A DNA stretch of 64,000 nucleotides from positions 62,001-126,000 of the forward strand of contig CAVSIE010000005.1 in NCBI GenBank assembly GCA_963728045.1, read 5' to 3'. Made by a program: the position numbers and the translations under genes. The notes under the pieces were generated by a model. That model saw only the letters and a program-made list of their open reading frames with translations, was not told the DNA's origin and did not search any database. Positions within the stretch are counted from its first letter, which is position 1. The number at the start of each line of letters is the position of its first letter. This document shows, one piece after another, positions 30,964-40,221 of this stretch. Source of the DNA: VRUE01 sp963728045 (GTDB taxonomy: Bacteria > Actinomycetota > Thermoleophilia > Solirubrobacterales > 70-9).

Positions 30964-32964
30964 CTACTTACCGCCCCACTTCGGCGTGCGCTTGCCGAGG
31001 AAGGCGGCGATTCCCTCCTTGGCGTCTTCGCTGCCGAAGGCGGCGGCGAAGCCGGCCTTCTCGGCCTCGATCCCCTCGTCCAGGTCCCCTTCGTGGGAGA
31101 CGCGCTTGATCTGCTCGCGGGCGACCGGCGCCTGCGCCGCAAGCTTGCGGGCCCACATCAGCCCCGTCTCGAACAGCTCGTGGTCGGGAACGACGCGGTT
31201 GGCGAGACCGAACTCGAGCGCCTCGTCGGCGAGGATCGCGTCGCCGATCAGGTTCATCTCCAGCGCCTTGTTGGACCCGACCAGGCGTGGCAGCCTTTGG
31301 GTGCCGCCGAAGCCGGGGATGATTCCGAGCTTGATCTCGGGCTGGCCGAAGACGGCCGCCTCGGCGGCGATCCGCACGTCGCAGGCCATCGCCAGCTCGC
31401 AGCCGCCGCCGAAGGCGATCGAGTTGACGGCCGCGACCGTCGCCACCCGGTCCTGCCCCAGGTCGCGAAAGAGCGCGTGTGCGGTGTGGATCAGCTCCTC
31501 GCCCTTGCCCTCGTCCATCTGGGTGAAGGCCTTGATGTCGGCGCCGGCCGAGAAGACCAGCGGGATCGAGGAGGCGATCAGCATCGCCTCGACCTCGCCC
31601 GACTCTTTGACTCGCTCCCAGACCGCGCCGAGGTCGCGGATCACATCCGGGGAGATCGCGTTCATCGGCGCGTTGGCGAGCCAGGCGATCGCGACGTCGC
31701 CGCGGGTCTCCAGCTTCACCGTCTCCGCCTGCTCTCCCTCGTCCGGCTGCGGGTAGGGGTAGAAGCCTTGGCCCGACTGCAGGCCGAGGCGGCCCTGAGC
31801 GACGAGACGGCGCAGCAGCACCGGCGGCGCGAAGCGCTCGCCGAACTTCTCCTCTAGCTGCTCGATCCGCTCCAGCACGCCGTCGAGCCCCTCGAGGTCC
31901 GCCTTCCAGAAGGGCGGGAAGAGGCCCCGGCGCGGGTCGAGCCCTGCCCCGGCCATCATCCCGACGTCGATGTCGCGGACCGAGCAAACCCCCTCCTCGA
32001 CCAGCCTGCAAGCCTCGATCAGGGCGCGGCCGGTGAACATCGCGACCAGCTCCTCGGCGTCCGGCTCGGCGTCGCCGGGCACGGTCTGCTCGCCGTCCTT
32101 GAAGAACCCCTCGCCCCCCGACTTGGCGCCCAGCTTGCCGTCGGCGACGAGCTGCTTCAGCCCCTGGTGGACGTAGAACCCATCGCCGTAGGACTCGCTC
32201 AGGTGCTCGGCGACGTGCAGGACGGTGTCGAGGCCGAGCAGGTCGGTGAGGAAGAACGGCCCCATCGGGGCCACCTGTGCCGCGGCGATCGCCTCGTCGA
32301 TCGCCTTCAGCGAGAGGCCCTGGTCCTCCTGGACGCGCCAGATCTCGCCGATCGTCGCCATCAGGATCCGGTTGACGACGAAGCCTGGCACCTCGGCGCA
32401 GACGATCGGCTGCTTGCGAATCGCCTGGGCGAAGTTGTAGGCGGCGGTCGCCGTCTCCATCGTGGTCTCGTCGCCGCCGATCACCTCGACCAGCGGCATC
32501 ACCGAGGCGGGGTAGAAGAAGTGGAAGCCGACGACCTTGTCGGGCCGCAGCGTCGCCTCGCCGATCTCGGTGATCGAGAGCGAGGAGGTGTTGGAGGAGA
32601 GGATCGCATGGCCGGGCGTGGCCGCGTCGAGCTCGCGGAAGACCGCCTGCTTGATCTCCATCCGCTCCGGCACCGCCTCGACCACGAAGTCGACGTCGCC
32701 GAAGTCCTCGTAGGAGGTGGTCCCGGTCACCAGGCCCATCACCTCGGCGAGGCGGGCGTCGGCCTGCTCCTGGGTCAGCTTCTCCTTCTTGACCAGGCGG
32801 GCGAGCTGGCCCTCGGTGACGGCGCGGGCCTTCTCAACCGCAGCGTCGACGAACTTCTGGTCGATGTCCTTGACGATGACGGGGATGTCGGCGGCGGCGA
32901 TCGCCTGCGCGATCTCACCGCCCATCGTGCCGCCGCCGACGACTGCGGCCTTAGAGACGAACAT
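30964..32964 (-). CDS. 3-hydroxyacyl-CoA dehydrogenase / enoyl-CoA hydratase fusion
   Basis: Two steps of fatty-acid beta-oxidation in one chain. Residues 1-290 are the NAD-binding dehydrogenase (AVVGGGTMGGEIAQAIA, VVGFHFFYPASVMPLVEVIGG), 290-400 its C-terminal domain pair, and about 410-666 a crotonase domain with oxyanion and catalytic segments FGGGCELAMACDVRIAAEAAVFGQPEIKLGIIPGFGGTQRL, both Glu present. The domain order (dehydrogenase first) is the reverse of E. coli FadB and like Bacillus FadN. GGAGG lies 11 nt before ATG 32964. No thiolase gene is adjacent. Confidence 0.93.
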   Translation of the reverse strand: MFVSKAAVVGGGTMGGEIAQAIAAADIPVIVKDIDQKFVDAAVEKARAVTEGQLARLVKKEKLTQEQADARLAEVMGLVTGTTSYEDFGDVDFVVEAVPERMEIKQAVFRELDAATPGHAILSSNTSSLSITEIGEATLRPDKVVGFHFFYPASVMPLVEVIGGDETTMETATAAYNFAQAIRKQPIVCAEVPGFVVNRILMATIGEIWRVQEDQGLSLKAIDEAIAAAQVAPMGPFFLTDLLGLDTVLHVAEHLSESYGDGFYVHQGLKQLVADGKLGAKSGGEGFFKDGEQTVPGDAEPDAEELVAMFTGRALIEACRLVEEGVCSVRDIDVGMMAGAGLDPRRGLFPPFWKADLEGLDGVLERIEQLEEKFGERFAPPVLLRRLVAQGRLGLQSGQGFYPYPQPDEGEQAETVKLETRGDVAIAWLANAPMNAISPDVIRDLGAVWERVKESGEVEAMLIASSIPLVFSAGADIKAFTQMDEGKGEELIHTAHALFRDLGQDRVATVAAVNSIAFGGGCELAMACDVRIAAEAAVFGQPEIKLGIIPGFGGTQRLPRLVGSNKALEMNLIGDAILADEALEFGLANRVVPDHELFETGLMWARKLAAQAPVAREQIKRVSHEGDLDEGIEAEKAGFAAAFGSEDAKEGIAAFLGKRTPKWGGK

Positions 32965-33041
32965 TGGTTGGCGATTCCTCCAGGGTCGGGGACGCGCGAA
33001 GGCTATAGAGATGCCGCGCCCATGCCGATAGAGGTTCCTTC

Positions 33042-33388
33042 ATGCGCAGGGGCATGAACACCTTCCCGATCGCCTGCTGCCTCCTCGCCGTGGGCCTGGG
33101 CGCGAGCGCAGGCGACGCCTCGGTCAAGGCTACGTGATGCACGCCGCCGGCCTGCTCGACTCACCCCTCGACTCGCGCGGCTTCATGCGCTGGGGCGGCG
33201 GGGGGCCGGGGCAATGGGTGCGGATCTACGCCAACGACGGCCACGTCTTCGCCGTGATCGCCGGCCTGCGCTGGGACACCTCGATGACCACCGAAGGCGA
33301 TGGCCACGGCCCCGGCTGGAGCGAAGAGATGCGCTCAACCGACGGCTTCCGCCTGCGCCACCCGCTCGGCCTGCTGCGCGCCGGCTGA
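33042..33388 (+). pseudogene. Remnant of an NlpC/P60-type secreted endopeptidase
   Basis: An open frame from 33042/33054 encodes a signal-peptide-like MNTFPIACCLLAVGLGASAGDASVKAT and stops at 33135-33137. In the next frame GYVMHAAGLLDSPLDSRGFMRWGGGGPGQWVRIYANDGHVFAVIAGLRWDTS...LRHPLGL continues to 33388. That tail matches the C-terminal half of actinobacterial NlpC/P60-like proteins, but the DCSG catalytic-Cys region expected just upstream is absent. So the gene appears to have lost its middle. An 84-aa protein from GTG 33134 could still be made, but would lack the catalytic Cys. Confidence 0.6.
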
Positions 33389-33498
33389 CGGACGGACAAG
33401 CGCGTGGGGCGATCGTTGTCCCGCGGTACAAAGGCATTTCGCGCGCCTTCCCTTTAAATTGCTTTGGCTCTTCGACCAAGTGAGGGAATGACACAGCG

Positions 33499-35646
33499 AT
33501 GACTCGTATCCGCCAGCAGAACGTGACCGCCGCGCAGTGGAGCTCCAACGGGGAGGCCCTCGGCGCGCTCGACCTGACCCAGCCCGAGAACAACCCCTTC
33601 GGCGCCAACGTCTTCTCCGTCGCCGTGCAGCGCGAAAGGCTGCCCGCCGACGTCTTCGAGAAGCTGCAGGCGACCCTCGAGGGAGGCGAAGCTCTCGACC
33701 CCAGCCTCGCCGACGCCGTCGCCGAGGCGATGAAGGAATGGGCGCTGGAGAACGGCGCCACCCACTTCACCCACATGTTCCAGCCACTGACTGGATCGAC
33801 GGCGGAGAAGCACGACTCCTTCTTCGAGCCCTCCGGCGGCGAGGGCGCGGCGCTGGCCGGCTTCTCCGGCAAGGAGCTGATCCAGGGCGAGCCCGACGCC
33901 TCCTCCTTCCCCACCGGTGGCGTCCGCGCCACCTTCGAGGCGCGCGGCTACACCGCCTGGGACCCGACCTCCCCCGCCTTCATCCTCGAGAACCCGAACG
34001 GGGCGCTGCTCTGCATCCCGACCGCCTTCGCCTCCTGGACCGGCGAGGCGCTCGACGGCAAGATCCCGCTGCTGCGCTCGATGGACGCCCTCTCGCGCTC
34101 GGCGATCAAGGCGCTGCGCCTGCTCGGCGACGAGGAGAGCAAGCGCGTCTTCACCACGGTCGGCCCCGAGCAGGAGTACTTCCTGATCGACGAGCAGTTC
34201 TTCTTCGAGCGTCCCGACCTGATCACCACCGGCCGCACCCTGTTCGGCGCCAAGCCGCCGAAGGGCCACGAGCTCGACGACCACTACTTCGGCTCGATCC
34301 CGGAGCGGATCCTCGCCTGCATGCTGGAGGCCGAGCTGGAGATGCGCAAGCTCGGCATCCCGGTCAAGACCCGCCACAACGAGGTGGCCCCGAACCAGTA
34401 CGAGATCGCGCCGGTGTTCGAGAACTCGAACGTCGGCTCCGACCACCAGCAGCTGGCGATGCAGGTGCTGGAGAGTGTCGCCCGGCGCTACGGCCTGGTC
34501 TGCCTGCTGCACGAGAAGCCCTTCGCCGGCGTCAACGGCTCCGGCAAGCACAACAACTGGTCGATGGGGACGGACACCGGCTCCAACCTGCTCGACCCGG
34601 GCGACACGCCGGCCGACAACATCCACTTCCTCTTCTTCTGCGCCGCGGTGATCCAGGCGGTCAACAAGCATCAGGGCCTGCTGCGCGCCTCGGTCGCCAA
34701 CATCGGCCAGGACCACAGGCTCGGCGCCAACGAGGCGCCGCCGGCGATCATCTCGATCTTCCTCGGCGCCGAGCTGGAGAAGGTCTTCGACGCGATCGCA
34801 ACCGGTGAGGGGGACCCCCACACCCCTGCCTCCTTCCTCGAGCTGGGGGCGACGGTGCTGCCGGCGCTGCCGATGCACGGTGGCGACCGCAACCGCACCT
34901 CGCCCTTCGCCTTCACCGGCAACAAGTTCGAGTTCCGGGCGCTGGGGTCGAGCATGTCGCTCGCCTTCCCCAACACGGTCCTGAACACGATCGCCGCCGA
35001 GGCGATCGACGAGCTCGCCGACAAGCTGGAGGCGAAGACCTCCGGCGGCATGGACGCCGCCGAGGCCGTGATCGAGGTCGTCAAGGAGTCTTATTTGGCC
35101 AACAAGCCAGTGGTCTTCGGCGGCGACAACTACGACGAGGCCTGGCACGCCGAGGCCGAGCAGCGCGGGTTGAAGAACCTGAAGACGACCCCCGACGCGC
35201 TGCCCGAGGTGCTCAGCGACCAGACCGTCACCGCCTTCGAGAACTACAAAGTGCTCTCCAAGCGCGAGCTGGAGTCGCGCTACGAGGTCTGGGTCGAGCA
35301 GTACGCGATCCGCGCCAACATCGAGGCCGAGACCACTTTCTCGATTGCCAAGACGATGATCCTGCCGGCGGCGCTGCGCCACCTGGCGCTGCTCGGCGAG
35401 GCGGGTGTCTCCGACCTCGAGGGCGAGACCCGCGGCCTGATCGAGGAGCTGACCGGAGCGCTGGCCGAGCTGGAGACGGCGAACGCCGACCCGGGCCTCG
35501 AGGGCCTCGACTGGGCGATCTTCGCTCGCGACAAGCAGATCGCCGCGATGGAGAAGGTGCGCGAGGCGGTGGACAAGCTGGAGAAGGTCGTCGCCGACGA
35601 CCTCTGGCCGCTGCCCAAGTACGAGGAGATGCTCTTCATCAAGTAG
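33499..35646 (+). CDS. glnN: Glutamine synthetase, type III
   Basis: Large GSIII enzyme that makes glutamine from glutamate and ammonia. 715 aa, the usual size. It has the GSIII N-terminal region (NPFGANVFSVAVQRERLPADVF), the ATP/metal segments TVGPEQEYFLID, KTRHNEVAPNQYEIAPVFENSN, the flap-like HEKPFAGVNGSGKHNNWSMGT, and NRTSPFAFTGNKFEFRALGSSMS. The 110-bp leader holds an AT-rich CCTTTAAATTGC and AGGG about 13 nt before the ATG, but no box I can name. It should accept ammonium imported by Amt, whose operon is 12 kb away. Composite repeat C2 follows its stop. Confidence 0.97.
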   Translation: MTRIRQQNVTAAQWSSNGEALGALDLTQPENNPFGANVFSVAVQRERLPADVFEKLQATLEGGEALDPSLADAVAEAMKEWALENGATHFTHMFQPLTGSTAEKHDSFFEPSGGEGAALAGFSGKELIQGEPDASSFPTGGVRATFEARGYTAWDPTSPAFILENPNGALLCIPTAFASWTGEALDGKIPLLRSMDALSRSAIKALRLLGDEESKRVFTTVGPEQEYFLIDEQFFFERPDLITTGRTLFGAKPPKGHELDDHYFGSIPERILACMLEAELEMRKLGIPVKTRHNEVAPNQYEIAPVFENSNVGSDHQQLAMQVLESVARRYGLVCLLHEKPFAGVNGSGKHNNWSMGTDTGSNLLDPGDTPADNIHFLFFCAAVIQAVNKHQGLLRASVANIGQDHRLGANEAPPAIISIFLGAELEKVFDAIATGEGDPHTPASFLELGATVLPALPMHGGDRNRTSPFAFTGNKFEFRALGSSMSLAFPNTVLNTIAAEAIDELADKLEAKTSGGMDAAEAVIEVVKESYLANKPVVFGGDNYDEAWHAEAEQRGLKNLKTTPDALPEVLSDQTVTAFENYKVLSKRELESRYEVWVEQYAIRANIEAETTFSIAKTMILPAALRHLALLGEAGVSDLEGETRGLIEELTGALAELETANADPGLEGLDWAIFARDKQIAAMEKVREAVDKLEKVVADDLWPLPKYEEMLFIK

Positions 35647-35660
35647 CGCGCGGGCAGTGA

Positions 35661-35775
35661 GAAGAGGCCGCGGGTAGGGATTCCACTTAACTTTTTTCGA
35701 GAGCGCTTTCGGCTGTGCGAGGGCCGTAGCGGCGAAAAAAGTACAAGACGCTCCATCCCTACCCACGGCCTCTTC
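35661..35775. repeat. Composite palindromic element C2
   Basis: Arms 35661-35681 and 35755-35775 pair at 20 of 21 positions (GAAGAGGCCGCGGGTAGGGA on the left). The 73-nt core begins CCACTTAACTTTTTTCGAGAG and ends CGGCGAAAAAAGTACAAGACG, matching C1 at both ends. It starts 14 nt after the glnN stop, in the same orientation relative to that stop as C1 has to the PII stop. Confidence 0.88.
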
Positions 35776-35820
35776 GACAGCCTGCTTGCTACTTGGCTCA
35801 GAGAGAGCTTGGGTTCACGA

Positions 35821-36432
35821 TCAGCCGACGTTGGCGCAGATCGCGTAGACCTCTAGGTCGATCGCGATCGGTTCGCCGCTGACTTGGTTGTTGAACAGCT
35901 GTGCTGACCAGCCGGCGCCGGCTCCGTTGGGGGCGCTGAGCGAGACGGAGATGGCGCGTTGCGGGCCGTTCTGGCTCGCGTTCGTGCCCAGGTCCGTGCC
36001 GCCCCCGATGACTCGCTTGGTCCCTGGACAATCGACCGTCTGCACCGCGCTCAGTCCTCGCATGCCGCCGCTGTTCTCGACCGCGACCCCTTTGAAGACC
36101 TGCCTGACGACCTCGTAGCCGGAGATTCCGGGGCTTCCGGTCGATCCTTTCGCCCCGGCCGGTCCTTTCTCACCGCGAGCGCCTTTCGCCCCCCGCGGCC
36201 CCTGACGACCCGCAGGACCCTGGGGACCCCTGGGCAGTTTGCCCGAGATCCGGCAGGTCACCTGTTTGCTCCCCGCGAGCACCCGCTTGGGGCACTTGAC
36301 CTTGACTTTGACTTTCGAGCTGGTGGCCGGACCGGTGGCGGCGAGAGCGACGGCGGTCACCCCTGCGATCGCGACCAGAGCAGTGGCGGCCAGCGGCAGC
36401 ACGCGACGAAGACGGCTCGACACCTTGCGCAT
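35821..36432 (-). CDS. Secreted collagen-like repeat protein
   Basis: Signal peptide or anchor (LPLAATALVAIAGVTAVALAA), a basic region with KVKVKVKCPKRVLAGSKQVTCRISGKL, then about 12 Gly-X-Y triplets (GPQGPAGRQGPRGAKG... to GSPGISG, about residues 69-105), then a 95-residue C-terminal domain with one Cys pair (VDCPG, YAICANVG). 203 aa. Collagen-like triplets can form trimers outside the cell; the head domain resembles small exported domains of unknown function. Own leader with GGAGG before the ATG. Ends close to repeat C2. Confidence 0.85.
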   Translation of the reverse strand: MRKVSSRLRRVLPLAATALVAIAGVTAVALAATGPATSSKVKVKVKCPKRVLAGSKQVTCRISGKLPRGPQGPAGRQGPRGAKGARGEKGPAGAKGSTGSPGISGYEVVRQVFKGVAVENSGGMRGLSAVQTVDCPGTKRVIGGGTDLGTNASQNGPQRAISVSLSAPNGAGAGWSAQLFNNQVSGEPIAIDLEVYAICANVG

Positions 36433-36491
36433 CCTCTCCTCCTTGAATCGGGTTCGAGCGGGATCTACTACCCGCCCTAGGCGCGATCAAG

Positions 36492-36507
36492 CTCCTGTGC
36501 TCAGGAG
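36492..36507. other. Short hairpin between oxidase and collagen-like genes
   Basis: CTCCTG-TGCT-CAGGAG forms a 6-bp hairpin 20 nt after the stop of the minus-strand oxidase gene. No T-run follows, so a terminator role is weak. Confidence 0.3.
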
Positions 36508-36526
36508 ATACGAGAACCGGCTATCT

Positions 36527-37897
36527 TCAGGCAGCGGCGGCGGGACGGATCGGGTGGTGGAGGTGGAAGACGTCGTCGGGGTCGTATTCAGCCTTGACCG
36601 CGGCGAGGCGGTCGTAGTTCTCGCGCCCGTAGCCTGAGACGATCCGATCCTCGCCCTCGTCGCCGACGAAGTTGAGGTAGGTCGCGCCTGTTGCCCAGGG
36701 CTGGACGTCGGCGCGCACGTCGCGCGTCCACTGAATCGCCCGCTCGTCGTCGGCGGGGTCCTCCCACATGGTCAGCGGGTGGACGACCCAGGGCGACTCG
36801 CGGGTCGCCATCGGCGAGCCTGGGGCGCCGCGGGAGACCGCGCCGCCCCAGGGGAAGATGATGTGCTGGGTCGGCGAGGGGGTGATGATCCCGTCGGCCC
36901 GGGCGCAGAAGGCGTCGATTGCCGCGTCGGGCAGCTCGTTCAGGTACTCGGCCGACCAGTAGTTGCGGAAGCCGGGCGGGTCGTCGAGCATCGACTGCAG
37001 CTCGGCGTATGGCATCTCGGCGATCATCTGCCCCTCGGGCTCTTGGCCCAGCAGCGGCGCCATCGCCTCGCGCGCCTCGGCCTCCGGTCCGGTGTAGGTG
37101 ACGAGGACGGCGATCGCGAGCTGGTTGCGCAGGTGCTCGGGGACGAACTCCTCGGGCGGGCCGGTCAGATAGATCAGCCCGCCGCCGCCGTCATCGGGCG
37201 CCGACTCGATGAACTCGCGGTAGGCACGGGTCAGCTCGGGACCGGCATCCGGCGACCAGAGCAGCAACGCCGCGGTGAAGGCGGGCATCTCGTGCAGGCG
37301 AAAGGTCAGCTCAGTAGCGATGCCGAAGTTGCCGCCACCACCGTGCAGCGCCCAGAACAGCTCCGGGTTCTCGTCTTCGGAGGCACGCACCGTGCGTCCG
37401 TCGGCGGTCAGGAGCTCGACCTCGAGCAGGTTGTCGCAGGCGAGACCGAACTTGCGCTCGACCCAACCCGAGCCGCCGCCGAGCGCTAGGCCAGCCACCC
37501 CAGTGGTGGAGACCCGTCCGCCGGTGGCCGCGAGGCCGTGCGGCTGACAGGCGCGGTCGAAGTCTCCCCAGGCGGCGCCGCCCTGGACGGTGATCGTGCG
37601 CGCCCCCGGGTCGACGCTGGCCGCGTTCATCCGGCGCAGGTCGATCGTCAAGCCGCCGTCCGTGAGACAGGCGCCGGCGACGCTGTGGCCGCCGCCGCGC
37701 ACGGCGATCTCGAGGCCGTTCCCAAGGGCGAAGGCGAGCGCCGCCCGCACGTCCTCGGCGCTCTCGCACTGGGCGATCGCCGCCGGGCGCTTGCCGATCA
37801 TCGAGTTGAAGATCGTACGAGCGTCCTCGTAGCCAGGGTCGCCGTCGGCGTGCACATCGCCCGAGCAACCGTCTCGAAGCTCCGCGAGCTCGATCAC
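36527..37897 (-). CDS. FAD-linked oxidase, BBE-like (berberine bridge family)
   Basis: Flavoprotein oxidase of the vanillyl-alcohol-oxidase group. FAD domain with VRGGGHSVAGACLTDGGLTIDLRRMN (the His is the usual covalent FAD site), VQGGAAWGDFDRACQPHGLAATGG and GVAGLALGGGSGW. The second covalent Cys (CGxxxxGG) of two-link enzymes is absent, so one link is expected. The BBE C-terminus is YGRENYDRLAAVKAEYDPDDVFHLHHPI. Start GTG 37897 overlaps the methyltransferase stop by 4 bp (GTGA). 456 aa. Substrate unknown. Confidence 0.9.
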   Translation of the reverse strand: MIELAELRDGCSGDVHADGDPGYEDARTIFNSMIGKRPAAIAQCESAEDVRAALAFALGNGLEIAVRGGGHSVAGACLTDGGLTIDLRRMNAASVDPGARTITVQGGAAWGDFDRACQPHGLAATGGRVSTTGVAGLALGGGSGWVERKFGLACDNLLEVELLTADGRTVRASEDENPELFWALHGGGGNFGIATELTFRLHEMPAFTAALLLWSPDAGPELTRAYREFIESAPDDGGGGLIYLTGPPEEFVPEHLRNQLAIAVLVTYTGPEAEAREAMAPLLGQEPEGQMIAEMPYAELQSMLDDPPGFRNYWSAEYLNELPDAAIDAFCARADGIITPSPTQHIIFPWGGAVSRGAPGSPMATRESPWVVHPLTMWEDPADDERAIQWTRDVRADVQPWATGATYLNFVGDEGEDRIVSGYGRENYDRLAAVKAEYDPDDVFHLHHPIRPAAAA

Positions 37898-38712
37898 ACG
37901 GCCACGCTGACCTTCGTCAGCAGGTACTCGGGCGCGAGCCTGATCGTGCCGTCGTCGGCCTCGTTGTAGCTCTCCTCCAGCTCCTGAAACTCGGCGCGCA
38001 CCGGCTCCCACTTGCCCTCCGGCTCGAGCGCGGCCTTGGCCATCACGACCGGCCCGAGGTTCTGCTCGACGTGCTCCATCCAGGCCTCGGAGGAGCTGAA
38101 CTCGAACTTCGCCTTCCGCTCCTCGCAGCTGACCTCGAGCCCGGGGGCAGAGAAGAGGCCTCTCACGTAGTCCTCCTCGCCGCACATCACCGGCGGCACG
38201 AATCCCTCCGGCGGCGGGGGCATGTGCTGGCCGAGCAGTTTGAACATCCGCCCGTTGAGGCCGGTCGGGGTCCAGGCGGTGATCGCGATCGTCGCTCCAG
38301 GCCGCGCGACCCTGATCAGCTCGTCGGCGGCGACCTGGTGGCGGGGGGCGAACATCACCCCGAAGATCGAGGTGATCCGGTCGAAGGAGTCGTCGTCGAA
38401 GGGAAGGTTTTCGGCGTCGCCGACGACGAACTCGGCGTCGAGGCCGGCGCTCTCGAAACGAGCGCGGGCAGCGTCGATCAGCTCGGGCACGAGGTCGAGG
38501 CCGGTGACGCGGGCGCCACGCCGCGCCGCTGCCTCGGCGCCGTTGCCGCTGCCGGTCGCGACGTCGAGATAGTCGTCGCCCTCGCCGACCCCGATCGACT
38601 CGACCACCTCGTCGGAGACGTCCTGGACGATCGGCGCGAAGCCGGGCCAGTCTCCCGCGGACCAGACCATCCGCTGTCTCGAAGTCAGCTGCTCGGCGGT
38701 CGCGTCATCCAT
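37894..38712 (-). CDS. SAM-dependent methyltransferase, class I
   Basis: Rossmann methyltransferase with SAM motif I DYLDVATGSGNGAEAAARRGARVTGLDLVPELIDAAR, motif II VVGDAENLPFDDDSFDRITSIFGVMF and motif III ELIRVARPGATIAITAWTP, the UbiE/Coq5-like pattern. 272 aa from ATG 38712 with GAGGA close upstream. Coupled to the following FAD oxidase by a GTGA overlap, so they probably act on one small molecule. Substrate unknown. Confidence 0.9.
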   Translation of the reverse strand: MDDATAEQLTSRQRMVWSAGDWPGFAPIVQDVSDEVVESIGVGEGDDYLDVATGSGNGAEAAARRGARVTGLDLVPELIDAARARFESAGLDAEFVVGDAENLPFDDDSFDRITSIFGVMFAPRHQVAADELIRVARPGATIAITAWTPTGLNGRMFKLLGQHMPPPPEGFVPPVMCGEEDYVRGLFSAPGLEVSCEERKAKFEFSSSEAWMEHVEQNLGPVVMAKAALEPEGKWEPVRAEFQELEESYNEADDGTIRLAPEYLLTKVSVAV

Positions 38713-38799
38713 GATTCCTCCTCGGGCTGGGGTTGGGGAACCGACCGTACCTGCCGCAAAGCTCAGCAGCAAGCCGCGGGCCAACCTTCGCGCGCGGCC

Positions 38800-40221
38800 T
38801 TAGAAGTGCGGGCGGAAGTGGTGGTGCTTGGAGTGCGGGCTCGGCGGATCGCGCAGCAGGAAGAAACAGGCCAGGGCGCCCAGAAGAGCGACGCAGGCCT
38901 CGACGGTGAAGGCCGTCTCGTAGGGCGACGCGGTGGGAATCGGCGCCGCGCTGCCTCCGGCGGCTGTGTGGATGACGACGCCGAGCACCATCGTCCCCGC
39001 GGCGGCGCCGATCCAGCGCACGGTGAGGACGAGGGCGTTGGCGTCACCCCGCTCCTCGGCCGAGACGGCGTTGCTGAGCCCGGTCAGCAACGAGGTGAAC
39101 ATCGGCGCGACCGAGATGCTGAGGGCGACGAGGCCGGGGAGCAGGAGCCAGTAGCTGTCGCGGTCGATGAAGGCGGCGATCCAGGCGAACGAGGCCGCGG
39201 CCAGCAGGTAGCCGACGATCGCCGGCCGGCGCGGGCCGACCCGGTCGGTGATCCTGCCGACGAGGATGTTGAAGATCGGTGAGAGCAGCATCGAGGGGAC
39301 CATCGCCACCGAAGCGAGCAGCGGCCCGTAGTCGAGCACGTGCTGGAAGTAGGTGGCGATGTAGATGACGAAGCCGTTGAGGACGAACTGGGCGGTGAAC
39401 ATCGCGATCACGATGCCGACCAGGACCCGGCGGCGCAGCAGGCCGACGTCGAGCAGCGGGTGCGCAGTGCGCAGCTCGAGCACGGCGAAGACCCCAAGGA
39501 CGGCGAGGCCGGCGAGAAAGAGGGAGATCGTCGCCGGCGAGTCCCAGCCCCAGGAGAGAGCCTGCATCAGCGCCACGAGCAGCGCCGTCAGCCCGACCAG
39601 GAGCACGGCCAGCCCCCTCGCGTCGAACCGCTCCGGCTCGCCGACCTGCTGGTTGTCCACCTTGCGCCAACCGAGCAGGACGAGGCCGAGCCCAACCGCC
39701 ACCTGCAACCCGAACAGGGCCCGCCAGCTGATCGCCTCGGTCAGCAGCCCCGCCATCAATGGCCCGACCACGAAGACGGTGACCCCGATCGCCGAGTACT
39801 TGCCGAGCGCGTCGCCGCGATGCTCCAGCGAGACCCGGTTGGCGATCATCGCCGCGCTGGACGGGTACAGCGTCGAGGCGCCCATGCCGGCCACGGCGAT
39901 GCTGACCACCAGCCAGATGAAGCCCTGGGAGACCGCGGCCGAGAGAGACCCGAGAGCGAAGATCGAGAGCGCGACCAGCAGCACCTGGCGGTGCCCGTAG
40001 TAGTCGCCCAGCCGACCGCCCGGCGCTGCGAACAGGGCGAGGGTGAGGAAGAACGAGTTGACCACCCACTGCGCCTCGGAGGCGGTGAGGTCCAGCTCGG
40101 AGGCGATCGTCGGCTGGATCACCCCCAGCACGGTCTGGCCGAGGTAACAGGTGAAGAAGGCGAGGCCGCCGAACCAGAGCGTCCAGCGGCTGAGGGGTAG
40201 CGCCGGTGAGGCCTCCGTCAC
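38800..40221 (-). CDS. MFS transporter, DHA2-type
   Basis: About 14 membrane helices in 473 aa. Starts GTG 40221 (TEASPALPLSRWTLWFGGLAF), overlapping the P450 stop by 4 bp. LDLTASEAQWVVNSFFLTLALFAAPGGRLGDYYGHRQV is the motif-A region. The C-terminus ends PSPHSKHHHFRPHF, a His-rich tail like that of the other MFS gene in this window. Coupling to the P450 suggests export of its product; substrate unknown. The frame stays open upstream to 41142, but that part runs out of frame inside the P450 gene. Confidence 0.9.
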   Translation of the reverse strand: MTEASPALPLSRWTLWFGGLAFFTCYLGQTVLGVIQPTIASELDLTASEAQWVVNSFFLTLALFAAPGGRLGDYYGHRQVLLVALSIFALGSLSAAVSQGFIWLVVSIAVAGMGASTLYPSSAAMIANRVSLEHRGDALGKYSAIGVTVFVVGPLMAGLLTEAISWRALFGLQVAVGLGLVLLGWRKVDNQQVGEPERFDARGLAVLLVGLTALLVALMQALSWGWDSPATISLFLAGLAVLGVFAVLELRTAHPLLDVGLLRRRVLVGIVIAMFTAQFVLNGFVIYIATYFQHVLDYGPLLASVAMVPSMLLSPIFNILVGRITDRVGPRRPAIVGYLLAAASFAWIAAFIDRDSYWLLLPGLVALSISVAPMFTSLLTGLSNAVSAEERGDANALVLTVRWIGAAAGTMVLGVVIHTAAGGSAAPIPTASPYETAFTVEACVALLGALACFFLLRDPPSPHSKHHHFRPHF

